Of a DNA stretch of 64,000 nucleotides, positions 49,938-61,386 are shown piece by piece. Under the pieces are notes generated by a model. The model saw nothing but the letters and a program-made list of their open reading frames with translations, was not told the origin of the DNA and did not search any database. The translations under genes and the position numbers were made by a program. Source of the stretch: Hofstenia miamia (Eukaryota > Xenacoelomorpha > Acoela); assembly GCA_004352715.1 (NCBI GenBank), contig SCFE01000021.1:1397518-1461517 (forward strand), given 5' to 3'. How positions within the stretch are numbered: position 1 is the first letter of the stretch; each line of letters opens with the position of its first letter.

Positions 49938-50937
49938 NNNNNNNNNNNNNNNNNNNNNNNNNNNNNNNNNNNNNNNNNNNNNNNNNNNNNNNNNNNNNNN
50001 NNNNNNNNNNNNNNNNNNNNNNNNNNNNNNNNNNNNNNNNNNNNNNNNNNNNNNNNNNNNNNNNNNNNNNNNNNNNNNNNNNNNNNNNNNNNNNNNNNNN
50101 NNNNNNNNNNNNNNNNNNNNNNNNNNNNNNNNNNNNNNNNNNNNNNNNNNNNNNNNNNNNNNNNNNNNNNNNNNNNNNNNNNNNNNNNNNNNNNNNNNNN
50201 NNNNNNNNNNNNNNNNNNNNNNNNNNNNNNNNNNNNNNNNNNNNNNNNNNNNNNNNNNNNNNNNNNNNNNNNNNNNNNNNNNNNNNNNNNNNNNNNNNNN
50301 NNNNNNNNNNNNNNNNNNNNNNNNNNNNNNNNNNNNNNNNNNNNNNNNNNNNNNNNNNNNNNNNNNNNNNNNNNNNNNNNNNNNNNNNNNNNNNNNNNNN
50401 NNNNNNNNNNNNNNNNNNNNNNNNNNNNNNNNNNNNNNNNNNNNNNNNNNNNNNNNNNNNNNNNNNNNNNNNNNNNNNNNNNNNNNNNNNNNNNNNNNNN
50501 NNNNNNNNNNNNNNNNNNNNNNNNNNNNNNNNNNNNNNNNNNNNNNNNNNNNNNNNNNNNNNNNNNNNNNNNNNNNNNNNNNNNNNNNNNNNNNNNNNNN
50601 NNNNNNNNNNNNNNNNNNNNNNNNNNNNNNNNNNNNNNNNNNNNNNNNNNNNNNNNNNNNNNNNNNNNNNNNNNNNNNNNNNNNNNNNNNNNNNNNNNNN
50701 NNNNNNNNNNNNNNNNNNNNNNNNNNNNNNNNNNNNNNNNNNNNNNNNNNNNNNNNNNNNNNNNNNNNNNNNNNNNNNNNNNNNNNNNNNNNNNNNNNNN
50801 NNNNNNNNNNNNNNNNNNNNNNNNNNNNNNNNNNNNNNNNNNNNNNNNNNNNNNNNNNNNNNNNNNNNNNNNNNNNNNNNNNNNNNNNNNNNNNNNNNNN
50901 NNNNNNNNNNNNNNNNNNNNNNNNNNNNNNNNNNNNN
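49938..50937. other. Assembly gap, exactly 1,000 N
   Basis: Round length implies an arbitrary-size scaffold join. Order and orientation of what follows is not guaranteed. Confidence 0.98.
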
Positions 50938-53174
50938 CATATATATATATATATATATATATTTGAGCATTGATAATATCTGTTATTTTTAAAACAATAC
51001 AGTTGTAAACTCTTAGCACTTTAAAAGTTCAAGGCCTCTTCGTTCTAATTTTGTGTGAATATCAAGGTGTGCTATCTTGCATACATCAACAAGTCTTTGA
51101 ATCGTTCAAAGGCTGTTTTTAAAAGCAGCAAATGTATTAACCTGAAAATCTCATTCAAAGCTTTTTAATGTACTGTCTGCGACGAAAACACATTCGTGAT
51201 AGTCCGTAGAAAGCACCGGCTTCAAATTGAACCTTTATGATATGAAAAGCTACATGGAGCTTTGTAGAGCTTTAAGACAATGCATTATAATGTTACGTAG
51301 GAAAAGCCTAGTGTTAAACGAAACAAGAAAATGTAGCTTGGTTATGACATGATAAATTGATTAAATTTAATGAAGGAGTCTGATTTAGAACTACTTAAGT
51401 ATATTAAAAAATTGATTAATAATATTAAAACATAAATTACTTCAAATAACTACAACATTAATACGATTTAGAATAAAAATTTAAAAAAACTAGTTGGTTT
51501 GCAAATCTTTAAGGCCGTGAGAGAAGGTGTACAGGTGGTGGATGACAATAGCTATATGCGAAATAAATGTAAGACCAATGATACGAGTAGCTAGGCAGGT
51601 TCAACTTGATACCTATGAACCTTAACCACGGCTGCGATGTTCTATTGGTTTAAATAATAACAATTTTGTAATAAATAACCTCAACATGACGTTGCGCAAA
51701 TTATTTCAAATACATTATGGGTACTGAAAGCAATTGATGATAGAAAAAACTTAGCAACTAAGCAAAACTAAATTTAAAAAAGAAATGCATATTATTAAAA
51801 ACTTTTACAAAACGTGTGATATTATATGCAGATACATTTAGCACATTACCTGTGCTGGTCTTGATTTGGCCTTTTCGTCTTTAACTGTGGAACCGCTGAC
51901 AATTGTGGAGTTATTTTGTTCCGCAAATGCATTAATTGGAGTGGATTCTGTGACAACAGTGGCGGTAGCTGATGTGGTGTCGCCTTCAACTATGGTCGGC
52001 GCTACATCAGTACTAGATTTTCGTGAAATTGTGGTTACTTTGGTCTCTGAATGATCCGAAAGAGGAATTGTGAGGTTTGTGTGCGGGGTGGTTGTGGTGG
52101 CTGTAGCAGGAATTGAAGTTGTGGCGGATTCGTCAACTTTGCTGACTTGAAAACGACCCGTTTTAATGACATCTGACGTGGGTGAAGGTTTCTCCTATAA
52201 AAAACCATAAAAATGTTATAGTATAAAAATGGAGATTTGCAAAAACTCAGCCTCAATCAAACTAGTAAGTGAGGAAAATATTAACTACTATACACATTAC
52301 ATCCCTCTGTATTAGCGACATCTGTCTTATTGGAATTTGTAACTCATTGCCAACTATGAGTTGGCCACAGAAACATTAAGTTAAAATAGAAAAGTAAAAA
52401 ATTTCCCGTGAATTGAAATTTGAATTTTACAAATATACATAGTTCGCACGGTACATATTCGAAACGCGACCGTCTTCATCGTCTCACTAAAACTACTCAA
52501 TTCCAATTTTGGAATAAAATTTCTATTTGAAAAATAAGCTTAAAAAGTACAAAATGAAAAAAATTCATTTCTTGGAAAAATGAGAAATTGGTTGAAATGG
52601 TATATCTTTCTTATGTAGTTTATTTTATGTAACTACACATTATTTGAAGATGAACAGACTATCATTTGTTGATGGAGGCAATGGAGCATAAAAATGAATA
52701 CCATAAAGAAAATAAATTGAACGAACCCTCTTGCGAATATATGAGCGGGGAGAGGCGATAAATTCGGATAGTAGCATCTGCGAACATCAACGCAGTTGGC
52801 AGTAGCATTGCAACAATTAATAAATGAATTTCACACTTAACACATTGAAAACCTAACAATCGTGAATAGTGTGAAGTACATGCATGCCAATACCGCTAGA
52901 TAAACATATCAATTGGAAATATATCATCGTGGTTCAACATCAAGACTGCATCCGATACTCTTATAGTATCAGCAGTTGACCTCTAACTTAGACTTTTTGT
53001 CTATTGCTACACGTTGAGCTAGGGTTGGTATTTTTCCAATAAATACATGAAGTATCTAGGAATTTTAATGTTTTTTGGAGTTATGTAAGTGAAATACAAA
53101 TTTCAGAAATTCTCTGAATTTTAGGGAATTCACGAAATTCCTAATTTCACAATCTTACTGTAACACTTATATAT
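50938..53174. other. Small contig between two 1,000-N gaps
   Basis: 2.2 kb, flanked by TA repeat at the left. It contains one recognisable exon (51850-52194, - strand). Nothing else recognised. Confidence 0.8.
51850..52194 (-). CDS. WNK: WNK-type exon on the opposite strand (second RFQV motif)
   Basis: On the - strand: acceptor TTTTTTATAG|GAG, donor ACAG|GTAATG, 115 open codons, phase 0 at both ends. SDVIKTGRFQVSKVDESATT carries an RFxV docking motif in a Ser/Thr-rich context typical of WNK linkers. Phase permits insertion between exon 12 and exon 13. Being on an isolated contig, it is most simply a misoriented piece of this gene. An inverted partial duplication or another RFxV protein is possible. 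Confidence 0.65.
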
Positions 53175-54174
53175 NNNNNNNNNNNNNNNNNNNNNNNNNN
53201 NNNNNNNNNNNNNNNNNNNNNNNNNNNNNNNNNNNNNNNNNNNNNNNNNNNNNNNNNNNNNNNNNNNNNNNNNNNNNNNNNNNNNNNNNNNNNNNNNNNN
53301 NNNNNNNNNNNNNNNNNNNNNNNNNNNNNNNNNNNNNNNNNNNNNNNNNNNNNNNNNNNNNNNNNNNNNNNNNNNNNNNNNNNNNNNNNNNNNNNNNNNN
53401 NNNNNNNNNNNNNNNNNNNNNNNNNNNNNNNNNNNNNNNNNNNNNNNNNNNNNNNNNNNNNNNNNNNNNNNNNNNNNNNNNNNNNNNNNNNNNNNNNNNN
53501 NNNNNNNNNNNNNNNNNNNNNNNNNNNNNNNNNNNNNNNNNNNNNNNNNNNNNNNNNNNNNNNNNNNNNNNNNNNNNNNNNNNNNNNNNNNNNNNNNNNN
53601 NNNNNNNNNNNNNNNNNNNNNNNNNNNNNNNNNNNNNNNNNNNNNNNNNNNNNNNNNNNNNNNNNNNNNNNNNNNNNNNNNNNNNNNNNNNNNNNNNNNN
53701 NNNNNNNNNNNNNNNNNNNNNNNNNNNNNNNNNNNNNNNNNNNNNNNNNNNNNNNNNNNNNNNNNNNNNNNNNNNNNNNNNNNNNNNNNNNNNNNNNNNN
53801 NNNNNNNNNNNNNNNNNNNNNNNNNNNNNNNNNNNNNNNNNNNNNNNNNNNNNNNNNNNNNNNNNNNNNNNNNNNNNNNNNNNNNNNNNNNNNNNNNNNN
53901 NNNNNNNNNNNNNNNNNNNNNNNNNNNNNNNNNNNNNNNNNNNNNNNNNNNNNNNNNNNNNNNNNNNNNNNNNNNNNNNNNNNNNNNNNNNNNNNNNNNN
54001 NNNNNNNNNNNNNNNNNNNNNNNNNNNNNNNNNNNNNNNNNNNNNNNNNNNNNNNNNNNNNNNNNNNNNNNNNNNNNNNNNNNNNNNNNNNNNNNNNNNN
54101 NNNNNNNNNNNNNNNNNNNNNNNNNNNNNNNNNNNNNNNNNNNNNNNNNNNNNNNNNNNNNNNNNNNNNNNNNN
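53175..54174. other. Assembly gap, exactly 1,000 N
   Basis: Arbitrary-size scaffold join, followed by a TA microsatellite (54183-54217). Confidence 0.98.
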
Positions 54175-54181
54175 AACTATA

Positions 54182-54220
<39 letters not shown>

Positions 54221-54299
54221 GTTTAAGAATGTGTTAATCACTACATTGGACTTCATATAGCATGCTGCATCCACAAATTACTTATTTGTATACTTTTAG

Positions 54300-54355
54300 A
54301 TGTTAAAGATGGTGCCGTAAATGAAGCAATTGCAAACGCCAAATCCACAGCTCAG
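54300..54355 (+). CDS. WNK: Displaced WNK exon '8b'
   Basis: Acceptor ATACTTTTAG|AT, donor CAG|GTGTGC. Two nt plus 18 codons: VKDGAVNEAIANAKSTAQ. It accepts exactly the phase-1 end of exon 8 (G+AT = Asp) and leaves phase 0, which exon 9 (GAC AAT CGA) needs. A copy of exon 9 follows 0.9 kb downstream on the same contig. This is strong evidence that the contig belongs inside the WNK gene near 26-28 kb. Confidence 0.8.
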
Positions 54356-55103
54356 GTGTGCAATTATAATGTTCAGAATGACCAAAGTTTTACACAGAAA
54401 TTTGATTTAATTTTATTGAATTACCTACACCGACAAACTCTTAAATTGAATTGATATTTCAGCAATCGCATATTTGATTTTATATTCGTATATATTGATG
54501 TTTGCCATATGGCACATGGACAATTAGAGACGTAAGAAAAATCGAATAGAATTCAACGCAATTTCAGATTTCAATTGCTTTGAAATGCATTAAGGATATG
54601 CTTGAGTACAAAATCATTATGCATTTCAATCAGTGGTTTTGCTAAAAAATTAACAGTTTAGTGTAAATTTGATCATTCATACATTAAACGCTGTCCTCTT
54701 TTTAGTTGTTTTTTCAGCTATCTTTAATTTTGGTTCTTCGAACCCACTGTTTCGTTTTCATCACAAATCACATCGTTAGCTATGCCTCTGATACAAAGAT
54801 GGACATGGGCCGAAAACTGGTTCAAGCCCGACCCACAAGACCCTGCGTTCTGCCCATTATATTTAATGCAAATTCTTCCAATTTTACTTAAGATAGAGAC
54901 TAGTAATAATATCTACACACTGAATTTAAAAATTAAACTGAATTTTAGAAAAGTATCTAATATTAATCTAAAATTTTAAATGTAAATAATTTTCAACCCA
55001 TCGCTTATTATATGGCATTCACTGCATTTCGGTTTACTTGCTGTACTTTTCGTAATACTAAGATATTTTTGTATTTTTACCCTATTTTTTCCAATGCTTC
55101 CGA
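54356..55103. other. Unique intron DNA left of copy C
   Basis: Absent from the main path before copy B. It extends copy B's contig leftward toward exon 8b. A GGCCGAAAAC/CAAGCCCGACC segment near 54800 resembles the GC-rich words of the local hAT-like elements, without a clear end. Confidence 0.5.
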
Positions 55104-56637
55104 CTAAGCTCTGCCTATGTCCATCTCTGTCCTGATATAAATTTCTCTACCCATTTTCACACTCTATTGGTTTGTCATTTACATTTTGGGTATTTAGCTG
55201 ACCAGTGTTTTTTTACTAAATTTTTGGTCATCTTGCATATCTGCATGTTTTATATTGTTTGACTGCTTGTTGTGTACTTTTGTTTTTTGATAGGACAATC
55301 GAGCACGTTTGGAAAGATCCAATTCTGATAGCAGGGGTCACAGCTCGTCGGCATCACGACGAGTCTCAATTGTAGGTATTTCCGTGTGTGCTGTAAAAGT
55401 GTTGTAATCTATCGTAATGTTTGTCATTAACTTTTCTTTTTATATGAGAATTGACTTCTCTAAAGAAACGGATTATGCACTAGTGGCACAATACTGATAT
55501 AATTCCATTATGTGGAATTAATACTTAAAATTGCAATCAACTACTAAAATTTAATGTAGGGATAAAATAAAGCGTGGATTCCCTAGCATGGCTGCAGGAA
55601 TTTATCAAAGAGGATACAATTTAAGAATTTAGATTATAACCCTACGTGCATATTAGCTTAGTTTTGCAAATACTCTATACAATAAAGTAATCAAATATTT
55701 CTAATGTTGATGTAATGTGCTTAAATATTAAATCATGGCCGCCTTAAATAGAAGGTCTAACAAACGAAATTGCACTGTCGAAAGAAGGTATGTTACCTTT
55801 TCGAAATCCTTATTTAAATTTATAACATTTACAATAAAGACGCCTAGAAATAAACTGCTTCGAAATAAACTGTTTATAGCAAACATTATTCTTAGAACGT
55901 TGAAATATTTTCTTAGATGTTGATAAAAGAATTGATAGTGTTTATTGAAATCAAAAGAAAATTAACCGCCTTTTTGTTCAAGATTATCGAGAATAACTGT
56001 TTCAGAAGAACTCGTATTGATTAATGTAGGCCCCTTGAATTTGTCACGGCGCGTCGGTGCATCTGACTTCAACTTAAGATACAAACTCCACGAAACTGAA
56101 TTGGTAGCAGAGTTGCAAATGGGTCGAAAGTTTCGGCCCAAGCCCAAATTGAGATCTAAAAAAGTTCAAGCCCAGCCCAAATATAGAAGAAACGAGCCAA
56201 TCCTAGTTCAGGCCCAAAAGAATTATAAAACTTCTTAATATACAATGAATAAAAATTGATCTTAGAGATTTCAACGCCTCTACAATTTCGGGTTTAAACA
56301 AACTCCCTTTTTGAGGTAATGATTATACCAATATGAGAGAAATCTCTCTCAGACTGAGAAGTTGAATGAATGCAGAACACCTTTCGAGCAATGATTCTTA
56401 AAATCAGCATATCCATGTAAGGCATATATGATAAAATCACTGTTAAAATTTTTTTGAGATTAGTACAAAAAGAACTAACTAATGTTAATCGCTTCATTTG
56501 AAAGAATTGCACTCTTCCTTGATTACCAAGTAATTATCAGATTAAACCCACTGGGTTGTTCGGACTGCTGAATGAAGTAATTTTGGGGTTAAACCAAGCA
56601 CTTTATTATAGTATTCATTAAATGAACATCATTCAAA
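55104..56637. repeat. Exon-9 segment, copy C
   Basis: Near-identical to 27209-28737, ending at the gap. It includes exon 9C and the start (56108) of the CAGAGTTGCAA element. Confidence 0.9.
55294..55371 (+). CDS. WNK: WNK exon 9, copy C
   Basis: Same 26 codons and splice borders as the other two copies, here preceded by exon 8b in the correct order and phase. Confidence 0.75.
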
Positions 56638-57637
56638 NNNNNNNNNNNNNNNNNNNNNNNNNNNNNNNNNNNNNNNNNNNNNNNNNNNNNNNNNNNNNNN
56701 NNNNNNNNNNNNNNNNNNNNNNNNNNNNNNNNNNNNNNNNNNNNNNNNNNNNNNNNNNNNNNNNNNNNNNNNNNNNNNNNNNNNNNNNNNNNNNNNNNNN
56801 NNNNNNNNNNNNNNNNNNNNNNNNNNNNNNNNNNNNNNNNNNNNNNNNNNNNNNNNNNNNNNNNNNNNNNNNNNNNNNNNNNNNNNNNNNNNNNNNNNNN
56901 NNNNNNNNNNNNNNNNNNNNNNNNNNNNNNNNNNNNNNNNNNNNNNNNNNNNNNNNNNNNNNNNNNNNNNNNNNNNNNNNNNNNNNNNNNNNNNNNNNNN
57001 NNNNNNNNNNNNNNNNNNNNNNNNNNNNNNNNNNNNNNNNNNNNNNNNNNNNNNNNNNNNNNNNNNNNNNNNNNNNNNNNNNNNNNNNNNNNNNNNNNNN
57101 NNNNNNNNNNNNNNNNNNNNNNNNNNNNNNNNNNNNNNNNNNNNNNNNNNNNNNNNNNNNNNNNNNNNNNNNNNNNNNNNNNNNNNNNNNNNNNNNNNNN
57201 NNNNNNNNNNNNNNNNNNNNNNNNNNNNNNNNNNNNNNNNNNNNNNNNNNNNNNNNNNNNNNNNNNNNNNNNNNNNNNNNNNNNNNNNNNNNNNNNNNNN
57301 NNNNNNNNNNNNNNNNNNNNNNNNNNNNNNNNNNNNNNNNNNNNNNNNNNNNNNNNNNNNNNNNNNNNNNNNNNNNNNNNNNNNNNNNNNNNNNNNNNNN
57401 NNNNNNNNNNNNNNNNNNNNNNNNNNNNNNNNNNNNNNNNNNNNNNNNNNNNNNNNNNNNNNNNNNNNNNNNNNNNNNNNNNNNNNNNNNNNNNNNNNNN
57501 NNNNNNNNNNNNNNNNNNNNNNNNNNNNNNNNNNNNNNNNNNNNNNNNNNNNNNNNNNNNNNNNNNNNNNNNNNNNNNNNNNNNNNNNNNNNNNNNNNNN
57601 NNNNNNNNNNNNNNNNNNNNNNNNNNNNNNNNNNNNN
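56638..57637. other. Assembly gap, exactly 1,000 N
   Basis: Separates WNK-derived contigs from the virus-like element. Physical linkage is unproven. Confidence 0.98.
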
Positions 57638-57639
57638 TT

Positions 57640-57685
57640 ATTTGACATGGGAAGAGATTAAAAAAAATTAATTAATATGTCAAAT
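57640..57685. terminator. Possible 3' hairpin after the fibre gene
   Basis: ATTTGACAT (57640-57648) and ATGTCAAAT (57677-57685) are inverted around an AT-rich loop and overlap the fibre stop codon. Could form a 3' stem. A weak call. Confidence 0.25.
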
Positions 57686-58927
57686 TTTGCAAACTAAACC
57701 ATTTTATAGGCCCTGTATCACTTGCAAACAGCCAAAATGGACCATTCTCATGTGAAATATCACACCGAATTATACCATTAGATGTAGCTAGTCCAAATAT
57801 TAATTTATTATATTCTAAACTATATGCAAGTTCCTGATTAATTTTAATTATATTTGCACGCTTTTGTAAGTTGTGCTTATTCCATTGACATATTCCTCTA
57901 AAGAAAACTTTTGTACCAATTACCTTATATTGACAATGTTGCAAATTAGAAATACACATGTTTTTAAATCCAGTATCAAATTCCATTCCTTTAATAATAT
58001 CACTGTCATCAGTACTACTATTTAATTCAATGTCATTCCAAAAGAAATCAGTGGTGTCAAAATATATATTATTTAAGGAAACAAATGTTTCTTCTATTAC
58101 TAAATTGTGTACAGACAATACACCAAATTTAGTAATTTGGACATAAACATCTTTTGATTTTTCACAAACTACTGCAAATCTTATTGTTTTTGGAGGCCAA
58201 GCTTCTTTTGGTAAAGTAAATAAAGTCCAGTTGCTAGATAAAGTCTCACCAGTTCTAAAAACATATTTACCTCTAAAATGTACAAAGGTATTAATTATTG
58301 CATAGTATACATCATTTTTAAATGTAACATATTATAACTATTTTTGATAAGATACAAATTCCTGAAAGTGAAATGTAACTATCTCTAACATAAATATAAC
58401 AATTTTCTATTGAAATTTTATCAAAACCTTTATCACCAAAGGTAGGAAAATCTAAAGCTTTCTCATGGCTTTCAGTTTTAAAAAATTGATTTTTATAAGC
58501 AGCTCCAGTAGTTTTCAAAGTTTTTATCAAACCAAATAACCATATTTTTTCAAAGAATTGCGATATTGCATAAGCCTTTTTAAAACCACATTCATAATTC
58601 TCTGCAAATGTTTTTCCACCTTCAGTTCTTTCAAATAATTGAANNNNNNNNNNNNNNNNNNNNNNNNNNNNNNNNNNNNNNNNNNNNNNNNNNNNNNNNN
58701 NNNNNNNNNNNNNNNNNNNNNNNNNNNNNNNNNNNNNNNNNNNNNNNNNNNNNNNTTCCACCTTCAGTTCTTTCAAATAATTGAATATTCTTTTGGTAAT
58801 TGTCTTGTAAATTTGAATAGAAATTATGCATAGACTCAACACTACCTAATTGAGCATTGGATTCCTTAATAATTTGCAAAATCTTGTTTTCATTGTTTGC
58901 AAGTTTTTTTTCAACATGATCTTCCAT
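57672..58927 (-). pseudogene. Fibre-like virion protein with three head-like repeats (broken)
   Basis: Reading - strand from MEDHVEKKLANNENK: a charged helical N-terminus, then three segments each ending in a strand motif of the S-L-x-x-I/L type: YISLSGI (near 58368), FVSLNNIYF (near 58072) and WFSLQNLTY (57675-57701). They are about 100-130 residues apart. The middle one has the order F-V-H-F-R-G, F-T-L-P, G-x-L-S-V, familiar from trimeric tail-fibre head domains of phages. A frame change occurs at about 58325-58350. The N run 58644-58755 inside the gene is flanked by the same 30 bp on both sides, so it is probably a false gap. A host-attachment role is inferred from fold-like pattern only. 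Confidence 0.6.
58644..58755. other. 112-N gap flanked by a 30-bp direct repeat (likely spurious)
   Basis: 58614-58643 equals 58756-58785. Overlapping read ends were left unmerged. The true sequence probably has one copy and no gap. Confidence 0.85.
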
Positions 58928-58954
58928 TTGTTGTTTGTTAATAGTATCCCTTTC

Positions 58955-60147
58955 CTATTCACAATCACGAACATTTATAATTTTCTTGTTGCGCATATTT
59001 AAATCTCTATTAAAAAGAGTATACCTTGATATATCTAACTTATTATTTTCAATTTGATTTATTTTGTATTTTATGAGTTTAACATCTGTTTCTATGTGTT
59101 TAGATAAATCAAATACAATTATTCCATATTTCTCCCTAAAATCAGAAGGCTTGATAAAAGTACCTGTTGAAAAGTCATTAACACCATCATTATATCGTAA
59201 AAATTCTGTATATAGTCTTGGAAACTCACTAGTTGGATGAAACTCTACTTTTGGATAAAAATTATCATTTCCTAATTCTAACTGACATGAAGAAATTCAG
59301 TAGAATTAAAGGTATCAAAGTCAAGTTCATTCTTGCTTTAATCATTAATTTTATCTTCATGATGGTATAGATGAAAACATATCTAGGTTTTTCTATTGAA
59401 TTACTTATTCTAAATATGCCTCATTGTTGATTTATAGGATTAGATTCCTCTAAGGTGTTTCTTATATACACCCATTTATTATTCATAAAGTTATTCAAAT
59501 ACATCTTTTTTCCACTAGGATTGAATGCTAATTGTGGTACAAAGCAAAGTAATTGAGTGACAACTAGTAGCCCATTTCCAGCTGGATTAAATATTACATT
59601 ATCATCTTTTGCTAATTCAAGATTTATTAGAACCTTGCCTGCAGGTAAGGTACTATGTCTTAAACCTCTGAAAAATCAACTTTACTGAGATAAAAATTTG
59701 AATTAATTTTATTTCCATCTTTTAGAAGTTCTATCTTATCATTATTGTCCTTGTAGAAGAATTCATTTTGGGCAGTGTTCAAATAAGATTCTGAATACTC
59801 AAGAATGTTGTGTAAATGGGCGACTTTTGAAAAATTTGTAAGATTTGTAGTCGAAGTATTATTGTATTCCACAAATACTAAAAAAAAAGTGAGTAGACAT
59901 CACCACTAATGGTAAAATTATCTACTGTAAAAAATCCTGTGTTATCAAGTTTAACTATTTTAAATTTCACATCTATATAAGCATTAAACCAATAATAAGG
60001 TATTATATATGTAGAATTATCAATTCTAAACTTATAATTGTTTTTATTTTGAATATTACCTGCTGCAGGAATTATAATTGGACTCTGGAGATCAAATCTA
60101 ATGTATTCGTTTCTTTCTGGAATTGTTAGATTTCTGAAGTCAGTCAT
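58955..60147 (-). pseudogene. Major capsid-like protein, degraded
   Basis: Starts MTDFRNLTIPERNEYIRFD at 60147, directly after the shared promoter-like block, and can be followed in pieces to a stop at 58955. Blocks seen: FYKDNNDK (near 59745), LPAGKVLINLELA (near 59630), FYPKVEFHPTSEFPRL (near 59240) and GIIVFDLSKH (near 59120). I recognise this block order from large virion-type proteins in invertebrate Polinton-like elements, thought to be the double-jelly-roll capsid. Breaks: a frame change at the nine-A run 59880-59888, another near 59670, TGA at 59421-59423, and more at about 59290-59350. Confidence 0.6.
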
Positions 60148-60198
60148 TTCTACTATATAAGGAAAAAAGAAAATCTTTTTTCTGTGTGAAATTAATTT
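60148..60198 (-). promoter_or_regulatory. Promoter-like block upstream of the major capsid gene
   Basis: - strand AAATTAATTT (60189-60198), then TTTTCTTTTTTCCTTATATA and GTAGAA before ATG (TATATA 6 nt from ATG). Nearly the same as the block before the minor capsid gene. Confidence 0.6.
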
Positions 60199-60518
60199 TG
60201 AAATAGTTTTAAAAATCGTGTCAAACTTCTTGGGCTCATACATGGAAAACTTTTTTAATAACATTTGTATCTCTATTCCCTTTTGTTCATTTGGAGTTTC
60301 TAAGCTAATCTCAATAATTTTAGGTTAATTAGCTACTTTTGGTGTTTCTAACTTTTTATTATTGCTTGTTACTTGTTTGTTAATGGAATTGACCTTTAAG
60401 GGAGAATTCCTTTCCCAGTGGGTAAATTTGTTTCCCTTAAGGGAAGAGCATTCTCTCCCTGTGTGTTAATAAAATTAACCCTTTAATAGTTTTCATAAGT
60501 TTTCTTATATTTAGTCAT
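60160..60518 (-). pseudogene. Small basic ORF, broken
   Basis: ATG at 60518 (MTKYKKTYENY) sits right behind a promoter-like block. It stops after 11 codons. Later segments (ENALPLRETNLPTGKG, then QVTSNNKKLETPKVAN) are open in changing frames up to the capsid gene. Function unknown. The stretch holds several palindromes (see findings). Confidence 0.4.
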
Positions 60519-60541
60519 GTCTATATAAAGAAAATTAATTT
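60519..60541 (-). promoter_or_regulatory. Promoter-like block upstream of the small ORF
   Basis: - strand AAATTAATTT (60532-60541), then TCTTTATATAGAC and ATG. TATATA is 3 nt from ATG. Confidence 0.5.
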
Positions 60542-60559
60542 TATTTTATTAAAATAATC

Positions 60560-61321
60560 TTATTTGATTAAAAATACTAAGTGAACGTGATTATCATTTA
60601 TATTAATAATTTGATTTTGGCTATCAGTAATGTATATTCTTATTTCTCTTATTTCATTTGTGTTGATTTTGTTGAATAATTTGCGCAAAGGTTGTTTTGT
60701 AAATGGATAACTTGATACTAAATCATTTGTAGGAAAAGTAAATACTATATCACTAGAATTTCCATTATATATGCTATCACTTATCAGAGAACAATGAATT
60801 AAAATGTTATCAATTCCCTTTGTAATGTTAGGAACATGATTTGAAATTGTAGTCTTTTTTAAGAGCATTGGATGGTTTTCATTTAAGAACTTAAAATCTA
60901 GAAGATCACCAAATTCTTTTTCAAATTTTAACCACATTTTAGGACCTAAGAAAATAAACACCTTATAAGTATTCTCATTAAAAATAATTTCAACATGTTT
61001 ATTATTATTTTCTTTTAATCCATGACCATTTGCTGCAATTTCATTATTTATATATGCTGATATATCTTTGTACTGATAAATACCATCAGGAAATGTAACT
61101 TTATTCCAAGTAAGACCCTCATCATGGGAATATTCAATTTTGTTGTTCTTATGCTCCTCAGAAATATTTTACCAAGAGTATGACATATTTATTTGATCTA
61201 AGCAAATGTAATGTGGTTCTGTGTGTAATCTTATGGGATTTACAAATTTTACTGTGAAATCAGAAGGTTTACCTACAACATTAGCATAATTTGAATTTAG
61301 AAATAGAGGAATTTCAGTCAT
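60560..61321 (-). pseudogene. Minor capsid-like virion protein, one nonsense codon
   Basis: 253 codons from MTEIPLFLNSNYANVVG to HVHLVFLIK with a single in-frame TAA at codon 51 (61169-61171). The pattern I-S-N-H-V-P-N-I-T-K-G, IHCSLISDS, then IREIRIYITDSQNQIININ is a strongly recurring family in invertebrate virus-like elements. It is probably a virion component; penton or minor capsid is my inference. The rest of the frame is intact, so decay is recent or this is a sequencing error. Confidence 0.6.
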
Positions 61322-61376
61322 ATCTACTATATAAGGAAAAAACAAATTAATTTCACAACAGAGAACCTTGGTTCTC
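61322..61376 (-). promoter_or_regulatory. Promoter-like block and palindrome upstream of the minor capsid gene
   Basis: - strand AAATTAATTT (61344-61353), then GTTTTTTCCTTATATAGTAG and AT before ATG (TATATA 6 nt from ATG). Just upstream, GAGAACC-TT-GGTTCTC (61361-61376) is a 7-bp-arm inverted repeat. Confidence 0.6.
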
Positions 61377-61386
61377 CTTAAGAAAA

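Noticed and set aside
54784-54850. Another GGCC-rich transposon end
   Set aside because: Only a few shared words with the 8.9-kb segment; no partner end.
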